Source: Salinicola lusitanus (GTDB lineage Bacteria; Pseudomonadota; Gammaproteobacteria; Pseudomonadales; Halomonadaceae). From it: DNA of 64,000 nucleotides. A program made the translations under genes and the position numbers. The DNA lies in assembly GCF_003206045.1 (NCBI RefSeq), contig NZ_PZJM01000015.1, positions 100,802-164,801 of the forward strand, written 5' to 3'. Under the pieces are notes generated by a model. It saw nothing but the letters and a program-made list of their open reading frames with translations. It was not told the DNA's origin and did no database searches. This document shows positions 9,614 through 19,135 of this stretch, one piece after another; within the stretch, counting starts at the first letter, position 1; every line of letters begins with the position of its first letter.

Positions 9614-10282
9614 CTATGCCGATGGCGTTCGCAAGGAGAGCACGCGCCAGCCGCGCTCGCGAGCCAATTTCTCGAGTTCTTCGTCGGGGTCGACGGCCAC
9701 CGGCGTGGCGACCTCCTCGAGCAGGTAGCGATCATTGATCGAATCGCTGTAGAACCAGGCATCGTCCAGCGTCAGGGTGGGGTTCTGCTCCAGCCACTGC
9801 CTGACTCGCGTGACCTTGCCCTCGCGATAGCTGGGGACACCCTCCACGCGCCCGGTGTAGCGCCCGTTCTCCCGCTCCGCCTCGATCGCGATGAGATCGT
9901 CGACACCGAGCCGTGAAGCGATGGGGCCGGTGATGAAGCGGTTGGTGGCGGTCACGATCAGCAGGAAATCGCCGCGCTGGCGGTGCCACGCCAGCAGCTC
10001 CTCGCCCCGGGGCAGAACGTGAGGCTCGATCTTGCAGGCCATGAACTGCTGGTGCCAGGCATTGAGCTGCTCTTCGCTATGCTCGGCCAGCGGCTTAAGC
10101 GCCATCGAGAGGTAGGCCATGATGTCCAGCTCGCCCGCCCGATAGTCGCGGAGATACTGGTCGTTGGCACGCCGGTAGGCTTCGCCATCCACCGCGCCCT
10201 GTTCCACCAGGAATTCGCCCCAGGCGTGGTCGCTGTCACAGCTCAGCAGGGTGTTGTCGAGATCGAAGATGGCCAGACTCAA
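9614..10282 (-). CDS. HAD-superfamily subfamily IB hydrolase, phosphoserine-phosphatase-like
   Basis: The product (222 residues) is a HAD subfamily IB phosphatase. Motif I is FDLDNTLL at the very N-terminus, motif II the T of LIVTATNRF, the motif III lysine is in YREGKVTRV, and motif IV is FYSDSINDRYLL. A TTG start at 10282 is chosen because AGGAG lies 6 nt upstream and places motif I at residue 5; the frame continues 44 residues further upstream without family resemblance. Related genes of unknown substrate sit beside rppH and ptsP in Pseudomonas, as here, divergent from rppH. The substrate is unknown; it is not necessarily SerB. Confidence 0.88.
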   Translation of the reverse strand: MSLAIFDLDNTLLSCDSDHAWGEFLVEQGAVDGEAYRRANDQYLRDYRAGELDIMAYLSMALKPLAEHSEEQLNAWHQQFMACKIEPHVLPRGEELLAWHRQRGDFLLIVTATNRFITGPIASRLGVDDLIAIEAERENGRYTGRVEGVPSYREGKVTRVRQWLEQNPTLTLDDAWFYSDSINDRYLLEEVATPVAVDPDEELEKLARERGWRVLSLRTPSA

Positions 10283-10566
10283 GGTTGGCTCCTGTCTTTG
10301 CGGGTGTCGTTGGGGCAACAGCGTTGCCGTTCGGATCGTGAGCGCGAGCGGTCGGCAGTATCGCAAACTCCCGCCGTTTTGCCCACGATGACGCCCTTGG
10401 CGGTTGCCGGGCAATGATTTCCTGTCGCCAAGGACGTGGCTGCAAGCGCTGGTGTCGTGGCACGCTGATGTCGAGGTTTTATCGCTGGTTGGCCTAAGGC
10501 GTATTGATGCCCTTTCTCGCTTTGTGGAAGAATGATCCCAACGACGATTGAGCTAAGGTGAACGCT

Positions 10567-11067
10567 GTGATAGACGCCGATGGCTTTCGGCCGAACGTTG
10601 GCATCATCATCGCCAACTGTGAGGGCCAACTGCTTTGGGCGCGTCGGGCGGGTCAGGAGGCGTGGCAGTTCCCGCAGGGAGGGATCAAGGCATGCGAGAC
10701 GCCAGATCAGGCGCTCTTCCGGGAACTCGAGGAGGAAATCGGGCTGACGTCCAACGATGTCGATGTGGTCGCCTGTACGCGAGGCTGGCTGCGCTACCGT
10801 CTCCCCCGACGCATGGTCCGAACGCATTCGAAACCGCTCTGCATCGGCCAGAAGCAGAAGTGGTTTCTACTGAAAATTCGCTGTCACGACAGTCAGGTCT
10901 GCGTCGACAGCACGCCCAAGCCTGAATTCGATGGCTGGCGCTGGGTGAGTTACTGGTATCCTCTGGGACAGGTCGTCTCCTTCAAGCGCGAAGTCTACCG
11001 GCGCGCGCTGCGGGAGTTGGCGCCCGAATTCCATCGGTTGTCCCTGGAGGAAATGGCCAGGCTCTAA
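10567..11067 (+). CDS. rppH: RNA pyrophosphohydrolase
   Basis: RppH removes pyrophosphate from 5'-triphosphate mRNA ends and so starts RNase E-dependent decay. The product (166 residues) carries the Nudix box, from [11 protein letters not shown] to ELEEEIGL, and the family stretches [19 protein letters not shown] and [13 protein letters not shown]. The start is GTG 10567: AAGG at 10555-10558 lies 8 nt upstream and the N-terminus [12 protein letters not shown] matches E. coli RppH. An in-frame GTG at 10558 overlaps that ribosome-binding site. ptsP follows 133 bp downstream, the gene order seen in many gammaproteobacteria. Confidence 0.95.
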   Translation: MIDADGFRPNVGIIIANCEGQLLWARRAGQEAWQFPQGGIKACETPDQALFRELEEEIGLTSNDVDVVACTRGWLRYRLPRRMVRTHSKPLCIGQKQKWFLLKIRCHDSQVCVDSTPKPEFDGWRWVSYWYPLGQVVSFKREVYRRALRELAPEFHRLSLEEMARL

Positions 11068-11200
11068 GGTAGGCAGCACGATTCATGACGGAATGACTCC
11101 ATCGCTGATGGCGACGCTCGCTGCAAGCGCGTCCGGGGATGGCGTCATACCGGCCCACCGATGCCAAGACGAGGATCTCCTCGCCCACAAGAAAAGGCCC

Positions 11201-13462
11201 ATGCTCGATACCCTTCGCCGCATCGTTCAGGAAGTCAATGGCGCTCGTAGCCTGGATGCCGCGCTGGCAACCATGGTGCGCCGAATCCGCAAGGCGATGC
11301 GCACCGACGTCTGCTCCATCTATCTGTTCGATCGCGAGCGCGATCGCCTGGTGCTGATGGATACGATCGGCCTGCGGACGCAGGCCGTGGGGGTCGTGAC
11401 CCTGCGTCTGGGGGAGGGGCTGGTCGGGCTCGTCGGGCAGCGTGAAGAGGCGCTGAATCTGGAAGACGCGCCATCCCATCCGCAATTCCGCTATTTTGCG
11501 GAGACGGGGGAGGAGCGCTTCTCGAGCTTTCTCGGCGTGCCGATCATTCACCAGCGTCGAATGCTTGGGGTTCTGGTCGTCCAGCAGCAGGAGAAGCGCC
11601 GTTTCGACGAGGGTGACGAGGCGTTTCTGGTCACGATGGCGGCGCAATTGGCGGGTGTTCTGGCCCATGCGCTGGTGTCGGGCACGCTCAGTCGTCCCAC
11701 GGGCCCGGACGGACAGGCGATGTTCTCGGGCGTGGCGGCTTCGCCGGGGATGGCGATCGGCGAGATCGTGGTGGTCGCCCCGCCTGCCGACCTGGATAGC
11801 GTGCCGGACCTGATCCCGACCGACCCGGATGCCGAGGTGGTCCGTCTCCATGCCGCGCTGGCCCATGTCCGCGAGGATATCCGCAAGGCGGGTGCCCGCC
11901 TGGCCAGCCGTATCTCCACCCAGGAACTCGCGCTCTTCGACGTCTACCAGCAGATGCTGGGAGACGCGGCGCTGGGCAACGAGGTGGAGAAGCGGATCCG
12001 GGAGGGCCAGTGGGCGCCGGGTGCGCTGGCCGATGTGGTGCGTCGGCACACGCAGTATCTGGAACGGGTCGACGACGGCTATCTGCGCGAACGGGCAGCG
12101 GATATCCGGGATCTGGGCCGTCGGGTGCTGGCCCACCTGCAGGAGGGCAACGAGCGCACTCCCTCGACCTATCCCGACAACGCCATTCTGGTCGGCGACG
12201 AGATCAGCGCGGCAACGCTGGGCGAACTGCCCAGGAAACGTCTGGCGGCGCTGGTCTCGATTCGGGGGTCCAGCAATTCCCATGTCGCCATCCTGGCCAG
12301 AGCCATGGGCATCCCCACGGTGCTGGGGATGGTCGACCTGCCGCTGCCCAGGATCAACGGAGCCAAGGCGATCCTCGATGGCCACCGGGGACGGCTCTTC
12401 GTGCGACCCGAGCCTCAGCTGGCCAAGCGCTACGAACGTCTGATCAAGGAAGAGCGAGCCTTGGCGGAGGTGCTCGAGCACGAGCAGCATCTGCCCAGCG
12501 AGACCTCCGACGGACACCCCATGCCGCTGCTGGTCAATACCGGGCTGGCGGTAGATGCCGTTGCCCAGCTCAAGCCACGTGTCAGCGGGGTGGGGCTCTA
12601 TCGAACGGAAGTTCCGTTCATGATGAACGAGCGCTTCCCCAGCGAGCAGGAGCAGACCCGGCTCTATCACGAGCAACTGGCCAGCTTCGCCCCTCTGCCG
12701 GTGGTCATGCGCACGCTCGACATCGGCGGCGACAAGGATCTGCCCTATTTCCCGATCAACGAGGCCAATCCGTTTCTCGGCTGGCGCGGCATTCGCGTCA
12801 CGTTGGATCATCCGGAAGTGCTGATGGTGCAGATGCGAGCGATGTTGATGGCGTCGCGAGAGCTGGACAATCTGCGCATCCTGCTGCCGATGATTACCAG
12901 CGTGGACGAGGTCGATACCGCGCTACGCCTGCTGGCGCGCGCGCGTGAAGAGCTTGCCGAGGAGGGGATCGAGGTCGCGTCGCCCAAGGTTGGCGTCATG
13001 ATCGAGGTGCCCGCGACACTCTACCAACTGCCAGCCCTGGCGGAGCGGGTCGACTTCTTCTCGGTGGGAAGCAACGACCTGACCCAGTACCTGCTCGCGG
13101 TGGATCGCAACAACGCCCGCGTGTCCGGGCTCTACGATGCCTGCCATCCGGCGGTGCTCAACGCCCTCTCGCGCCTTGCCCAGGAGAGCCGGCAACTCGC
13201 CGTGCCCGCTTCCGTCTGCGGTGAGCTTGCCGGTGATCCCGCCGGTGCATTGCTGCTGATGGGCATGGGGTTCGATGCGTTGTCGATGAATGCGCCCAGC
13301 CTGCCACGGGTGCGAGCCGCGATCCGGCGGGTCGGCATCGGCGACGCTCGCGCGCTGGTGGCGGAAACGCTGTCGTTGCCGACCACGGCAGTGGTGAGGG
13401 CACACCTGCGTCAGCGGCTGACGGACTGGCAGATCGGCCATCTGCTGCCACCCCAGGACTAG
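11201..13462 (+). CDS. ptsP: Phosphoenolpyruvate-protein phosphotransferase EI-Ntr
   Basis: PtsP (enzyme I-Ntr) feeds phosphate from PEP into the nitrogen-related PTS relay, a regulatory rather than sugar-transporting system. From ATG 11201 (AAAAGG just upstream) the product has 753 residues, close to E. coli PtsP (748). It has an N-terminal GAF domain (about 17-155), then an EI N-domain with the phospho-acceptor histidine H361 in SSNSHVAILARAMG, and a C-terminal PEP-binding barrel with GVMIEVPA and catalytic C673 in CGELAGDP. An in-frame ATG at 11093 would add 36 residues absent from the family. Its stop codon overlaps the stop of the converging NRDE gene within one CTAG. Confidence 0.95.
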   Translation: MLDTLRRIVQEVNGARSLDAALATMVRRIRKAMRTDVCSIYLFDRERDRLVLMDTIGLRTQAVGVVTLRLGEGLVGLVGQREEALNLEDAPSHPQFRYFAETGEERFSSFLGVPIIHQRRMLGVLVVQQQEKRRFDEGDEAFLVTMAAQLAGVLAHALVSGTLSRPTGPDGQAMFSGVAASPGMAIGEIVVVAPPADLDSVPDLIPTDPDAEVVRLHAALAHVREDIRKAGARLASRISTQELALFDVYQQMLGDAALGNEVEKRIREGQWAPGALADVVRRHTQYLERVDDGYLRERAADIRDLGRRVLAHLQEGNERTPSTYPDNAILVGDEISAATLGELPRKRLAALVSIRGSSNSHVAILARAMGIPTVLGMVDLPLPRINGAKAILDGHRGRLFVRPEPQLAKRYERLIKEERALAEVLEHEQHLPSETSDGHPMPLLVNTGLAVDAVAQLKPRVSGVGLYRTEVPFMMNERFPSEQEQTRLYHEQLASFAPLPVVMRTLDIGGDKDLPYFPINEANPFLGWRGIRVTLDHPEVLMVQMRAMLMASRELDNLRILLPMITSVDEVDTALRLLARAREELAEEGIEVASPKVGVMIEVPATLYQLPALAERVDFFSVGSNDLTQYLLAVDRNNARVSGLYDACHPAVLNALSRLAQESRQLAVPASVCGELAGDPAGALLLMGMGFDALSMNAPSLPRVRAAIRRVGIGDARALVAETLSLPTTAVVRAHLRQRLTDWQIGHLLPPQD

Positions 13463-14226
13463 CCCGTCGGCGGTGTCGTCAGCCGTGTCACGTCGCCGGC
13501 CGGGATGCCGTTCGCCGCGAATCGCTGCTCCTCCAGCGTCGTTGCCGTCGCCGAGACCGTGACCAGGGTCGTGGCTCGTGTCCCGTAATCCTGCCCCACG
13601 ATGAAAGCAGCCGAGAGCACGCGCTCCAGGTCCCGGCCAACCCCGGTGTGGGGGAGTTCGGCGGGCGGTGCCTGATGCGTGTCGGCCATGGCCGAGCGCA
13701 TGCCGACCCGCCAATCCGGCGTCGTCAGCGCCCGTCGCAGCGCGTCTCGTGCCTGAACGACCTTGGGCCAGGGCGTATCGAGGCTGGCATTGGACAAGCC
13801 GTGCAGGCCGGGGGGTACGAGCTGGAGACGAGTGTCCTGACGACTGTGATGCAGCGTCCACAGCTGCATCTCCGACATCACCAGCAGGTTGAACCCCGCG
13901 TAGGCCTTGGCGCCACCCGCTGCCAGCGTGTCCAGCCAGGTGGCCAGATCGTCGACCTCGAGAGCTCGACGCACGAGCTCGCCGCGACTGGGGCCGGCGG
14001 CTGGCGGGGAACTCCGCCCCTCCCTGACGTTGGTCAGGGCGGCCACCCTCGTGGGTGTCGCCGCCAGCCAGGTTCCCCCTCCCACCAGGTCACGACCGCC
14101 GGTCAGGTCGCTGTCGGGCCAGCGATGCAGCGCGTCGGCCGGGCGGGCGTGAAATTCGTCGCGATTGGCGGCGAGACGCAATCTCGTCGCGGCCTGCGGC
14201 TGCCAATCGAACACGATCAAGCACAT
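13459..14226 (-). CDS. NRDE family protein (TANGO2-like)
   Basis: The 255-residue product starts MCLIVFDWQ and has AANRDEFHARP, the eponymous NRDE motif, which places it in the NRDE/TANGO2 family. Cys2 at the N-terminus resembles Ntn-hydrolases, but no enzymatic activity is established for the family; the human homologue is linked to metabolic crises and has been implicated in heme and lipid handling. Length is typical. The gene converges on ptsP and is transcribed away from the TSUP gene, with 233 bp between the two starts. Confidence 0.85.
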   Translation of the reverse strand: MCLIVFDWQPQAATRLRLAANRDEFHARPADALHRWPDSDLTGGRDLVGGGTWLAATPTRVAALTNVREGRSSPPAAGPSRGELVRRALEVDDLATWLDTLAAGGAKAYAGFNLLVMSEMQLWTLHHSRQDTRLQLVPPGLHGLSNASLDTPWPKVVQARDALRRALTTPDWRVGMRSAMADTHQAPPAELPHTGVGRDLERVLSAAFIVGQDYGTRATTLVTVSATATTLEEQRFAANGIPAGDVTRLTTPPTG

Positions 14227-14459
14227 GCGGCGACCTCCAGCGGGGGTGGGCGTAGGAGTGAGCGGTCGGGGTCCGCCATGACACGGCCCCGTCGGCAGCG
14301 TACCATAAGCGCGCTAGCGACCCGGGCGAGCTTTCCGCCGTTGCCTCGCGCTCTACAGGACCGTCACATGCTCATTGTCCCACTCTCCACCACCGCCACA
14401 CCGGCGGCAGGGCCTGCTTTCCTTCCCTTTCCTCCATTCGTCAGGTGGGGAGGCACCCG

Positions 14460-15251
14460 ATGCTGACGGCTATTGCGATCTATCTGCTGGTTGGCGCCGC
14501 GGCGGGCTTGATGGCGGGCGTGTTCGGGATCGGCGGGGGTATCGTCATCGTTCCTGCGCTGGTATTCACCTTTCTCGCCCAGGGTTTCGATCCGGCGGTG
14601 GTCGCCCATCTCGCCGTCGGAACCTCGCTGGCGACCATCGTGGTCACCGGCGCCTCCTCGGCCTGGGGACACTGGCGCCGGGGTGGCGTGCGTCAGGACT
14701 GGCTGCGGTTGATGATGCCGGGATTGCTGGTTGGCGGGATTCTCGGCGTACTGCTGGCCTCGGTACTGCCCGGTCATGCGCTGACGCGCCTGTTCGGGAT
14801 CTTCGCGGTCGTGATGGCGCTGAAAATGCTGTTGACTCGCCCGCCCGCGACCCTGGGGCGGGAACCGCGGCGCTGGCCGATGGCCGTGGCCGGGGCCACG
14901 ATCGGCGGCGTCTCGACGCTGTTCGGCGTTGGCGGCGGGGTAATGTCGGTGCCGTGGCTGTCGCGTTTCACCAGCCGCATGACGGAGGCGGTGGGCACCT
15001 CCTCGGCCATCGGCCTGCCAATCGCACTGATCGGTACCGCGACCAATGTCGTCGTGGGCTGGGGCGAGATGACCCTGCCGGCGGGGGCGACCGGCTATGT
15101 GATGTGGCCAGCGTTCCTTGGCTTGATGGTGACCAGCGTTCCGATGGCTCGAGTCGGCGTCAAGGTGGCCCATGCATTGCCTGCCAGGACGCTGCGACGT
15201 ATCTTTGCCCTCCTGCTGATCGTGGTAGGGATCAAGCTGATGATCGGCTAA
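14460..15251 (+). CDS. Sulfite exporter TauE/SafE (TSUP) family permease
   Basis: A 263-residue, eight-segment membrane protein of the TSUP family. The two internally repeated halves are visible as GVFGIGGGIVIVP near residue 20 and TLFGVGGGVMSVP near 160. TSUP proteins move sulfite, sulfoacetate, taurine or related anions; the substrate here is unknown. GGGGAGG at 14447-14453 lies 6 nt before ATG 14460, which rules against the in-frame GTG at 14445. The downstream lgt gene starts 188 bp later and is probably independent. There is no adjacent sulfur metabolism gene to suggest a substrate, although a sulfate importer is encoded about 33 kb away. Confidence 0.85.
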   Translation: MLTAIAIYLLVGAAAGLMAGVFGIGGGIVIVPALVFTFLAQGFDPAVVAHLAVGTSLATIVVTGASSAWGHWRRGGVRQDWLRLMMPGLLVGGILGVLLASVLPGHALTRLFGIFAVVMALKMLLTRPPATLGREPRRWPMAVAGATIGGVSTLFGVGGGVMSVPWLSRFTSRMTEAVGTSSAIGLPIALIGTATNVVVGWGEMTLPAGATGYVMWPAFLGLMVTSVPMARVGVKVAHALPARTLRRIFALLLIVVGIKLMIG

Positions 15252-15439
15252 GGAAACACGGTACGACTGTCTGCCCGGGTGAAGTGGCTCATTGACGCGA
15301 TGCTGGCGCGCGCCCGGTCAGAGACCCTGATATGTCGATCCTGCGCTCCGTGCGCCTTGCGACGGAGTGCCGCCCACTTCATCCTGCTCGTCAATGGATT
15401 CGGCGTTTCCCCTAACTCTTTCCTGGCCAAGGAGAATGC

Positions 15440-16246
15440 ATGCTGGCTTATCCCGAGATCGACCCGATCGCCGTTTCGTTGGGCCCGCTCAAGGTACACT
15501 GGTACGGGCTGATGTATGTCGTCGGCTTCGTAGGGGCCTGGTGGCTGGGGCGTCTGCGTGCCGATCGCCTGGGGCTCAAGCGCGACGACATCGGTGACAT
15601 GCTGTTCTACGGGGCGCTGGGAGTCGTGCTCGGCGGCCGTATCGGCTACGCGCTGTTCTATGGTCTCGACCGATTCGTGGATAACCCGTTGTGGATATTC
15701 CAGGTCTGGGACGGCGGCATGAGTTTCCATGGCGGGCTGCTGGGGGTGCTGCTGGCGGCATTGCTGTTCGCGCGCAAGCACGGTCTGGCGTTCTTCCAGC
15801 TCACGGATTTCATCGCACCGCTGGTGCCGATTGGCCTCGGGGCCGGTCGTATCGGGAATTTCATCAATCACGAATTGCCGGGGCGCGTGACGGATGTCCC
15901 CTGGGCACTGGTCTTCCCCGGCATGGGCGGCCAGGGACGCCATCCCTCGTCGCTCTACCAGTTCTTCCTCGAGGGTGTCGTCATGTTCGTCGTGCTGTGG
16001 ATGGCCTCCCTGACCCCGCGACGGCGCGGCTTCATCTCGGGGCTATTTCTGGTCTGCTATGGCGCGTTTCGGTTTCTCTCGGAGTTCTTCCGTCGGCCCG
16101 ATCCGCAATTGGGATTCATCGCCTTCGACTGGCTGACCATGGGGCAACTGCTGTCGCTGCCGATGGTCGTTGCGGGTATCGCGTTGATCGCCTGGTCGCG
16201 TCACAATGCGGTGGATGACGCTCGTCAGGGGCAGCCCGCGGCCTGA
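15440..16246 (+). CDS. lgt: Prolipoprotein diacylglyceryl transferase
   Basis: Lgt transfers diacylglycerol from phosphatidylglycerol to the lipobox cysteine of prolipoproteins at the inner membrane. The 268-residue product has seven predicted membrane segments, the Lgt signature [16 protein letters not shown] (about 135-150), the HGGLLGVLL stretch near 96 and [11 protein letters not shown] near residue 20. AAGGAG at 15430-15435 precedes ATG 15440. As in many gammaproteobacteria, thyA follows (110 bp gap) and then folA, suggesting a conserved though not tightly coupled cluster. Confidence 0.96.
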   Translation: MLAYPEIDPIAVSLGPLKVHWYGLMYVVGFVGAWWLGRLRADRLGLKRDDIGDMLFYGALGVVLGGRIGYALFYGLDRFVDNPLWIFQVWDGGMSFHGGLLGVLLAALLFARKHGLAFFQLTDFIAPLVPIGLGAGRIGNFINHELPGRVTDVPWALVFPGMGGQGRHPSSLYQFFLEGVVMFVVLWMASLTPRRRGFISGLFLVCYGAFRFLSEFFRRPDPQLGFIAFDWLTMGQLLSLPMVVAGIALIAWSRHNAVDDARQGQPAA

Positions 16247-16356
16247 ACGGGCGACGTCGAGTGAATGGCCGCTCGGACTCCGGCGGCCTCGAAATGGAAA
16301 GTGTTTCGACGGGTTCGTCGCACGCGATGAGCCCGTCACTGGAAAGGAGCGTGCCC

Positions 16357-17151
16357 ATGCGGCCTTATCTCGACTTGATGCAGCGCGTGCTGGATAGCGG
16401 CGTCGAAAAAGCCGATCGGACCGGCGTCGGTACGCTTAGCGTCTTCGGTCATCAGATGCGCTTCGACCTGGCCGAGGGTTTTCCTCTGGTCACCACCAAG
16501 AAGCTGCATCTGCGTTCGATCATTCATGAGCTGCTGTGGTTTCTCCGTGGCGATACCAATGTTGCCTATCTCCACGAACACAACGTCTCGATCTGGGACG
16601 AGTGGGCGGATGCCAATGGCGATCTCGGTCCCGTCTACGGCTACCAGTGGCGAAGCTGGCCGACGCCCGACGGCGGTCATATCGACCAGATCGCCAGACT
16701 GGTCGAGCAGATACGCCGCAACCCGGACTCCCGCCGGCATATCGTCTCGGCATGGAACCCCGCCCTGGTCGACGAGATGGCGCTGCCGCCTTGCCACGCG
16801 CTGTTCCAGTTCTACGTCGCCAATGGCAAGTTGTCCTGCCAGCTCTATCAGCGCAGTGCCGATATCTTTCTGGGTGTGCCGTTCAACATCGCCAGCTATG
16901 CGCTGCTGACTCATATGGTTGCTCAGGTCTGCGGGCTCGCGCCCGGCGAGTTCGTGCATACCCTGGGCGACGCCCACCTCTACCTCAATCATCTCGATCA
17001 GGCCCGGCTGCAGCTTTCGCGTGAACCGCTGGCGTTGCCGACCCTGAAGCTCAACCCGGCGATCGACGACCTGTTCGCTTTCCGCTTCGAGGATATCGCC
17101 ATCGAGGGATACGAGTCCCACGCTTCCATCAAGGCGCCCATTGCCGTATGA
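16357..17151 (+). CDS. thyA: Thymidylate synthase
   Basis: ThyA methylates dUMP to dTMP with methylenetetrahydrofolate, releasing dihydrofolate. AAAGGAG at 16342-16348 and the N-terminus [12 protein letters not shown] point to ATG 16357; this gives 264 residues, the same as E. coli. An in-frame upstream start at 16261 is rejected. The catalytic cysteine is C146 in [12 protein letters not shown], and the phosphate-binding [20 protein letters not shown] segment is intact. The stop overlaps the folA start as ATGA, so the producer and the recycler of dihydrofolate are translationally coupled. Confidence 0.97.
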   Translation: MRPYLDLMQRVLDSGVEKADRTGVGTLSVFGHQMRFDLAEGFPLVTTKKLHLRSIIHELLWFLRGDTNVAYLHEHNVSIWDEWADANGDLGPVYGYQWRSWPTPDGGHIDQIARLVEQIRRNPDSRRHIVSAWNPALVDEMALPPCHALFQFYVANGKLSCQLYQRSADIFLGVPFNIASYALLTHMVAQVCGLAPGEFVHTLGDAHLYLNHLDQARLQLSREPLALPTLKLNPAIDDLFAFRFEDIAIEGYESHASIKAPIAV

Positions 17152-17693
17152 GTGACGTGACATCGACCGTGAAGCCGGAAACGCCGATCACCCTGATTGC
17201 GGCACTGTCCCGCAATCGCGTCATCGGCGTGAATAATCGGCTGCCCTGGTACCTGCCGGAGGATCTCAAGCGATTCAAGGCGCTGACGCTGGGCAAGCCC
17301 CTGGTCATGGGGCGCAAGACGTTCGAGTCGATTGGTCGGCCGCTGCCCGGGCGTCTGAATATCGTGATCACGCGCGACCGCCATTATCGTCGGGAGGGGA
17401 CAAGAGTGTGTCACTCTCTGGACGAGGCGCTGCAACTTGCCGATCATCAAGCGGTGATCGACGACGCGGCCGAAATCGTGGTGATGGGTGGCGGGGAGAT
17501 CTACCGGCAGGCGCTGCCCTTTGCCGACAGCCTCCAGCTTACCGAGGTGGATGTCGAGATCGATGGGGATGCATTCTTCCCCGACTTCCGGAGTGACGAG
17601 TGGCAGGAGGTCGAGCGTACGGTGATGTCGCCGCAGCCAGGTCAGCCGGATTATGCTTTCGTCCAATACCACCGGATGGCCAGTTCTGGCTGA
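17148..17693 (+). CDS. folA: Dihydrofolate reductase
   Basis: FolA reduces dihydrofolate to tetrahydrofolate with NADPH. The 181-residue product has the usual core: [18 protein letters not shown] with the active-site [13 protein letters not shown], the NADPH-binding [17 protein letters not shown] and the [13 protein letters not shown] loop. A roughly 13-residue N-terminal extension precedes the family core. The ATG overlaps the thyA stop (ATGA), so translation is likely coupled. Confidence 0.96.
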   Translation: MSDVTSTVKPETPITLIAALSRNRVIGVNNRLPWYLPEDLKRFKALTLGKPLVMGRKTFESIGRPLPGRLNIVITRDRHYRREGTRVCHSLDEALQLADHQAVIDDAAEIVVMGGGEIYRQALPFADSLQLTEVDVEIDGDAFFPDFRSDEWQEVERTVMSPQPGQPDYAFVQYHRMASSG

Positions 17694-17796
17694 GTCTCGG
17701 CAGGGCGTTGCAGCCAAGAGGGACCGCGTGCCAGTCGTCAGGATGAGCGACGGCATGCCCCGACGTTGATTGAGAGGACTTGAGAGGAGTTGTGCC

Positions 17797-18723
17797 GTGT
17801 TGACGGATCGAACACAGGCGCTCCTGGCTGCCATCGAGCACCAGGTCGAAGCGGGTCAGGCCGCTTTGGAAGCCGAGAAAGAGCGGTGCAAGGCCTTGGA
17901 GGCCGAGAATCGAGCCCTCAAGGAGCGTCTACTCGCGTTGGCCGAACTGGACCCGATGGTGGTCAAGGGCCAGGATCACAGCGAGGACCCCGATGGCGGC
18001 ACGCGTGCACGCGGCCTGGGCAATCTGGCATTTCGACGGCCTCGGCCAAAACCGGATGGCGATGCCGGCACCGGAACGGCCCGTCACGGTCAGGTCTCTC
18101 CGCTGCAGCGCCTGACCTCTTCCCCCGCTCATGACAAGGGGGGCTCCGAGATCGCTCGGCCGCTGGCAGTCGAGCGCACCGAGCCGGAGCGCTCCGCGCC
18201 CCCGGAGGGGGAGGCCGACTCTTCATACACTCGAACCCGTCCCGAGGTTCCTCCCGACACCTCCACGCCCGTAGCGCCGTCCATCGCTGGCGAGTCGCCT
18301 CCCCAGAGTTCACTGGCGTTCGGCGCCGAGCATGAAGTGCCGTCGCCGCAGGCGCTGCTCGCCCAGTGGTACAAGCGCTACCCCAGGACCTTCTTCAAGG
18401 GGCATACGCGGCCGCTGAAGACTGGCATTCATCTCGATCTGTGCGAGCTCGAACCCTGGCCCGAGAAGCTGATTCGTCGGGCGTTGGCCTGCTACGTGCA
18501 TCTGCCGCGCTACCTGAAATCGGTTCGTGAAGGCGCGAAACGCGTGGATCTGGTGGGAGAGGATAGCGAGGTGGTGACCGCCGAGGAGGCCAAGCACGCC
18601 AAGCGTCAGTTGGAAGCGTTACAGAAGAAGCAGAAAGCTCGCGAGACACAGGAGCGATCGGCAAAGCTGGATCGCAAGATCGGGGCTTTGCTGGCCAAGC
18701 ATGGCCAGTCCCCGCAGGATTGA
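17797..18723 (+). CDS. FinO/ProQ-domain RNA chaperone with N-terminal coiled coil
   Basis: The C-terminal third (about residues 190-275) is a FinO/ProQ RNA-binding domain: LLAQWYKRYPRTFF, a linker with LKTGIHLDL, and IRRALACYVHLPRYLKSV, followed by a lysine-rich coiled tail. Such domains bind structured 3' ends of sRNAs and mRNAs. Unlike ProQ, where the domain is N-terminal, this protein (308 residues) begins with a leucine/glutamate coiled coil (about 15-48) and a long, Pro/Ser/Glu-rich, probably disordered linker. The start is GTG 17797, with GAGGAG 7 nt upstream; the region just before it holds two tandem copies of a ribosome-binding-like 10-mer. It lacks the ProQ C-terminal Tudor domain, so I do not call it proQ. 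Confidence 0.8.
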   Translation: MLTDRTQALLAAIEHQVEAGQAALEAEKERCKALEAENRALKERLLALAELDPMVVKGQDHSEDPDGGTRARGLGNLAFRRPRPKPDGDAGTGTARHGQVSPLQRLTSSPAHDKGGSEIARPLAVERTEPERSAPPEGEADSSYTRTRPEVPPDTSTPVAPSIAGESPPQSSLAFGAEHEVPSPQALLAQWYKRYPRTFFKGHTRPLKTGIHLDLCELEPWPEKLIRRALACYVHLPRYLKSVREGAKRVDLVGEDSEVVTAEEAKHAKRQLEALQKKQKARETQERSAKLDRKIGALLAKHGQSPQD

Positions 18724-19135
18724 CGAGTCGTGGCGAGGCCATTCGTGTCGACTTGAACTTTGGTATCGAAAGGCAGGTAAGAGGGGCCGGGGGAAGAATA
18801 ATCGTGTCCGATTCCTTGCCTGGAGGGGCGTGTCATGAGAGTGTCATGCCCCGTGGCTAGGCTGCCGGCAGCCGGTTTGTGCCGTCGACGCCATGAATCC
18901 CGGTTGCGACGAGAAGCGCAACCGGTGAGAAAAGCAGGGAACGAAAACAGTGTTTTTTTCTTGTTGCGTTCCTCCAACGTCCGGTATAAGGTTTCCGGGC
19001 GAGCATTGGACAATAACAAGGCTTCTAAGTTCCGCAGCCGTCATTCGTTCGCGTGACGAAGCTGGTTGAAGGTGCTGAAGCCGACTGCATCTGCAGACAC
19101 GATCGAACAGTAAGCTAGTTAAGGAACCTATCGCG
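18724..19135 (+). promoter_or_regulatory. Long leader and promoter region of the porin gene
   Basis: This 412-bp gap has no convincing gene. A likely promoter is TTGTTG (18961-18966), 18 bp, TATAAG (18985-18990), which would give a 5' leader of about 140 nt. Upstream of it lies a perfect 9-bp inverted repeat, CCGGTTGCG / CGCAACCGG (18900-18908 and 18917-18925), without a T tract, so it looks more like an operator or structural element than a terminator. AAGGAA precedes the porin ATG. A long untranslated leader is common for sRNA-controlled porin mRNAs, but no specific sRNA site can be named. Confidence 0.45.

Noticed and set aside
10982..12811. 609-residue open frame antisense to ptsP
   Set aside because: Composition-driven shadow of ptsP; no recognisable domain, while the sense strand shows GAF and EI motifs.
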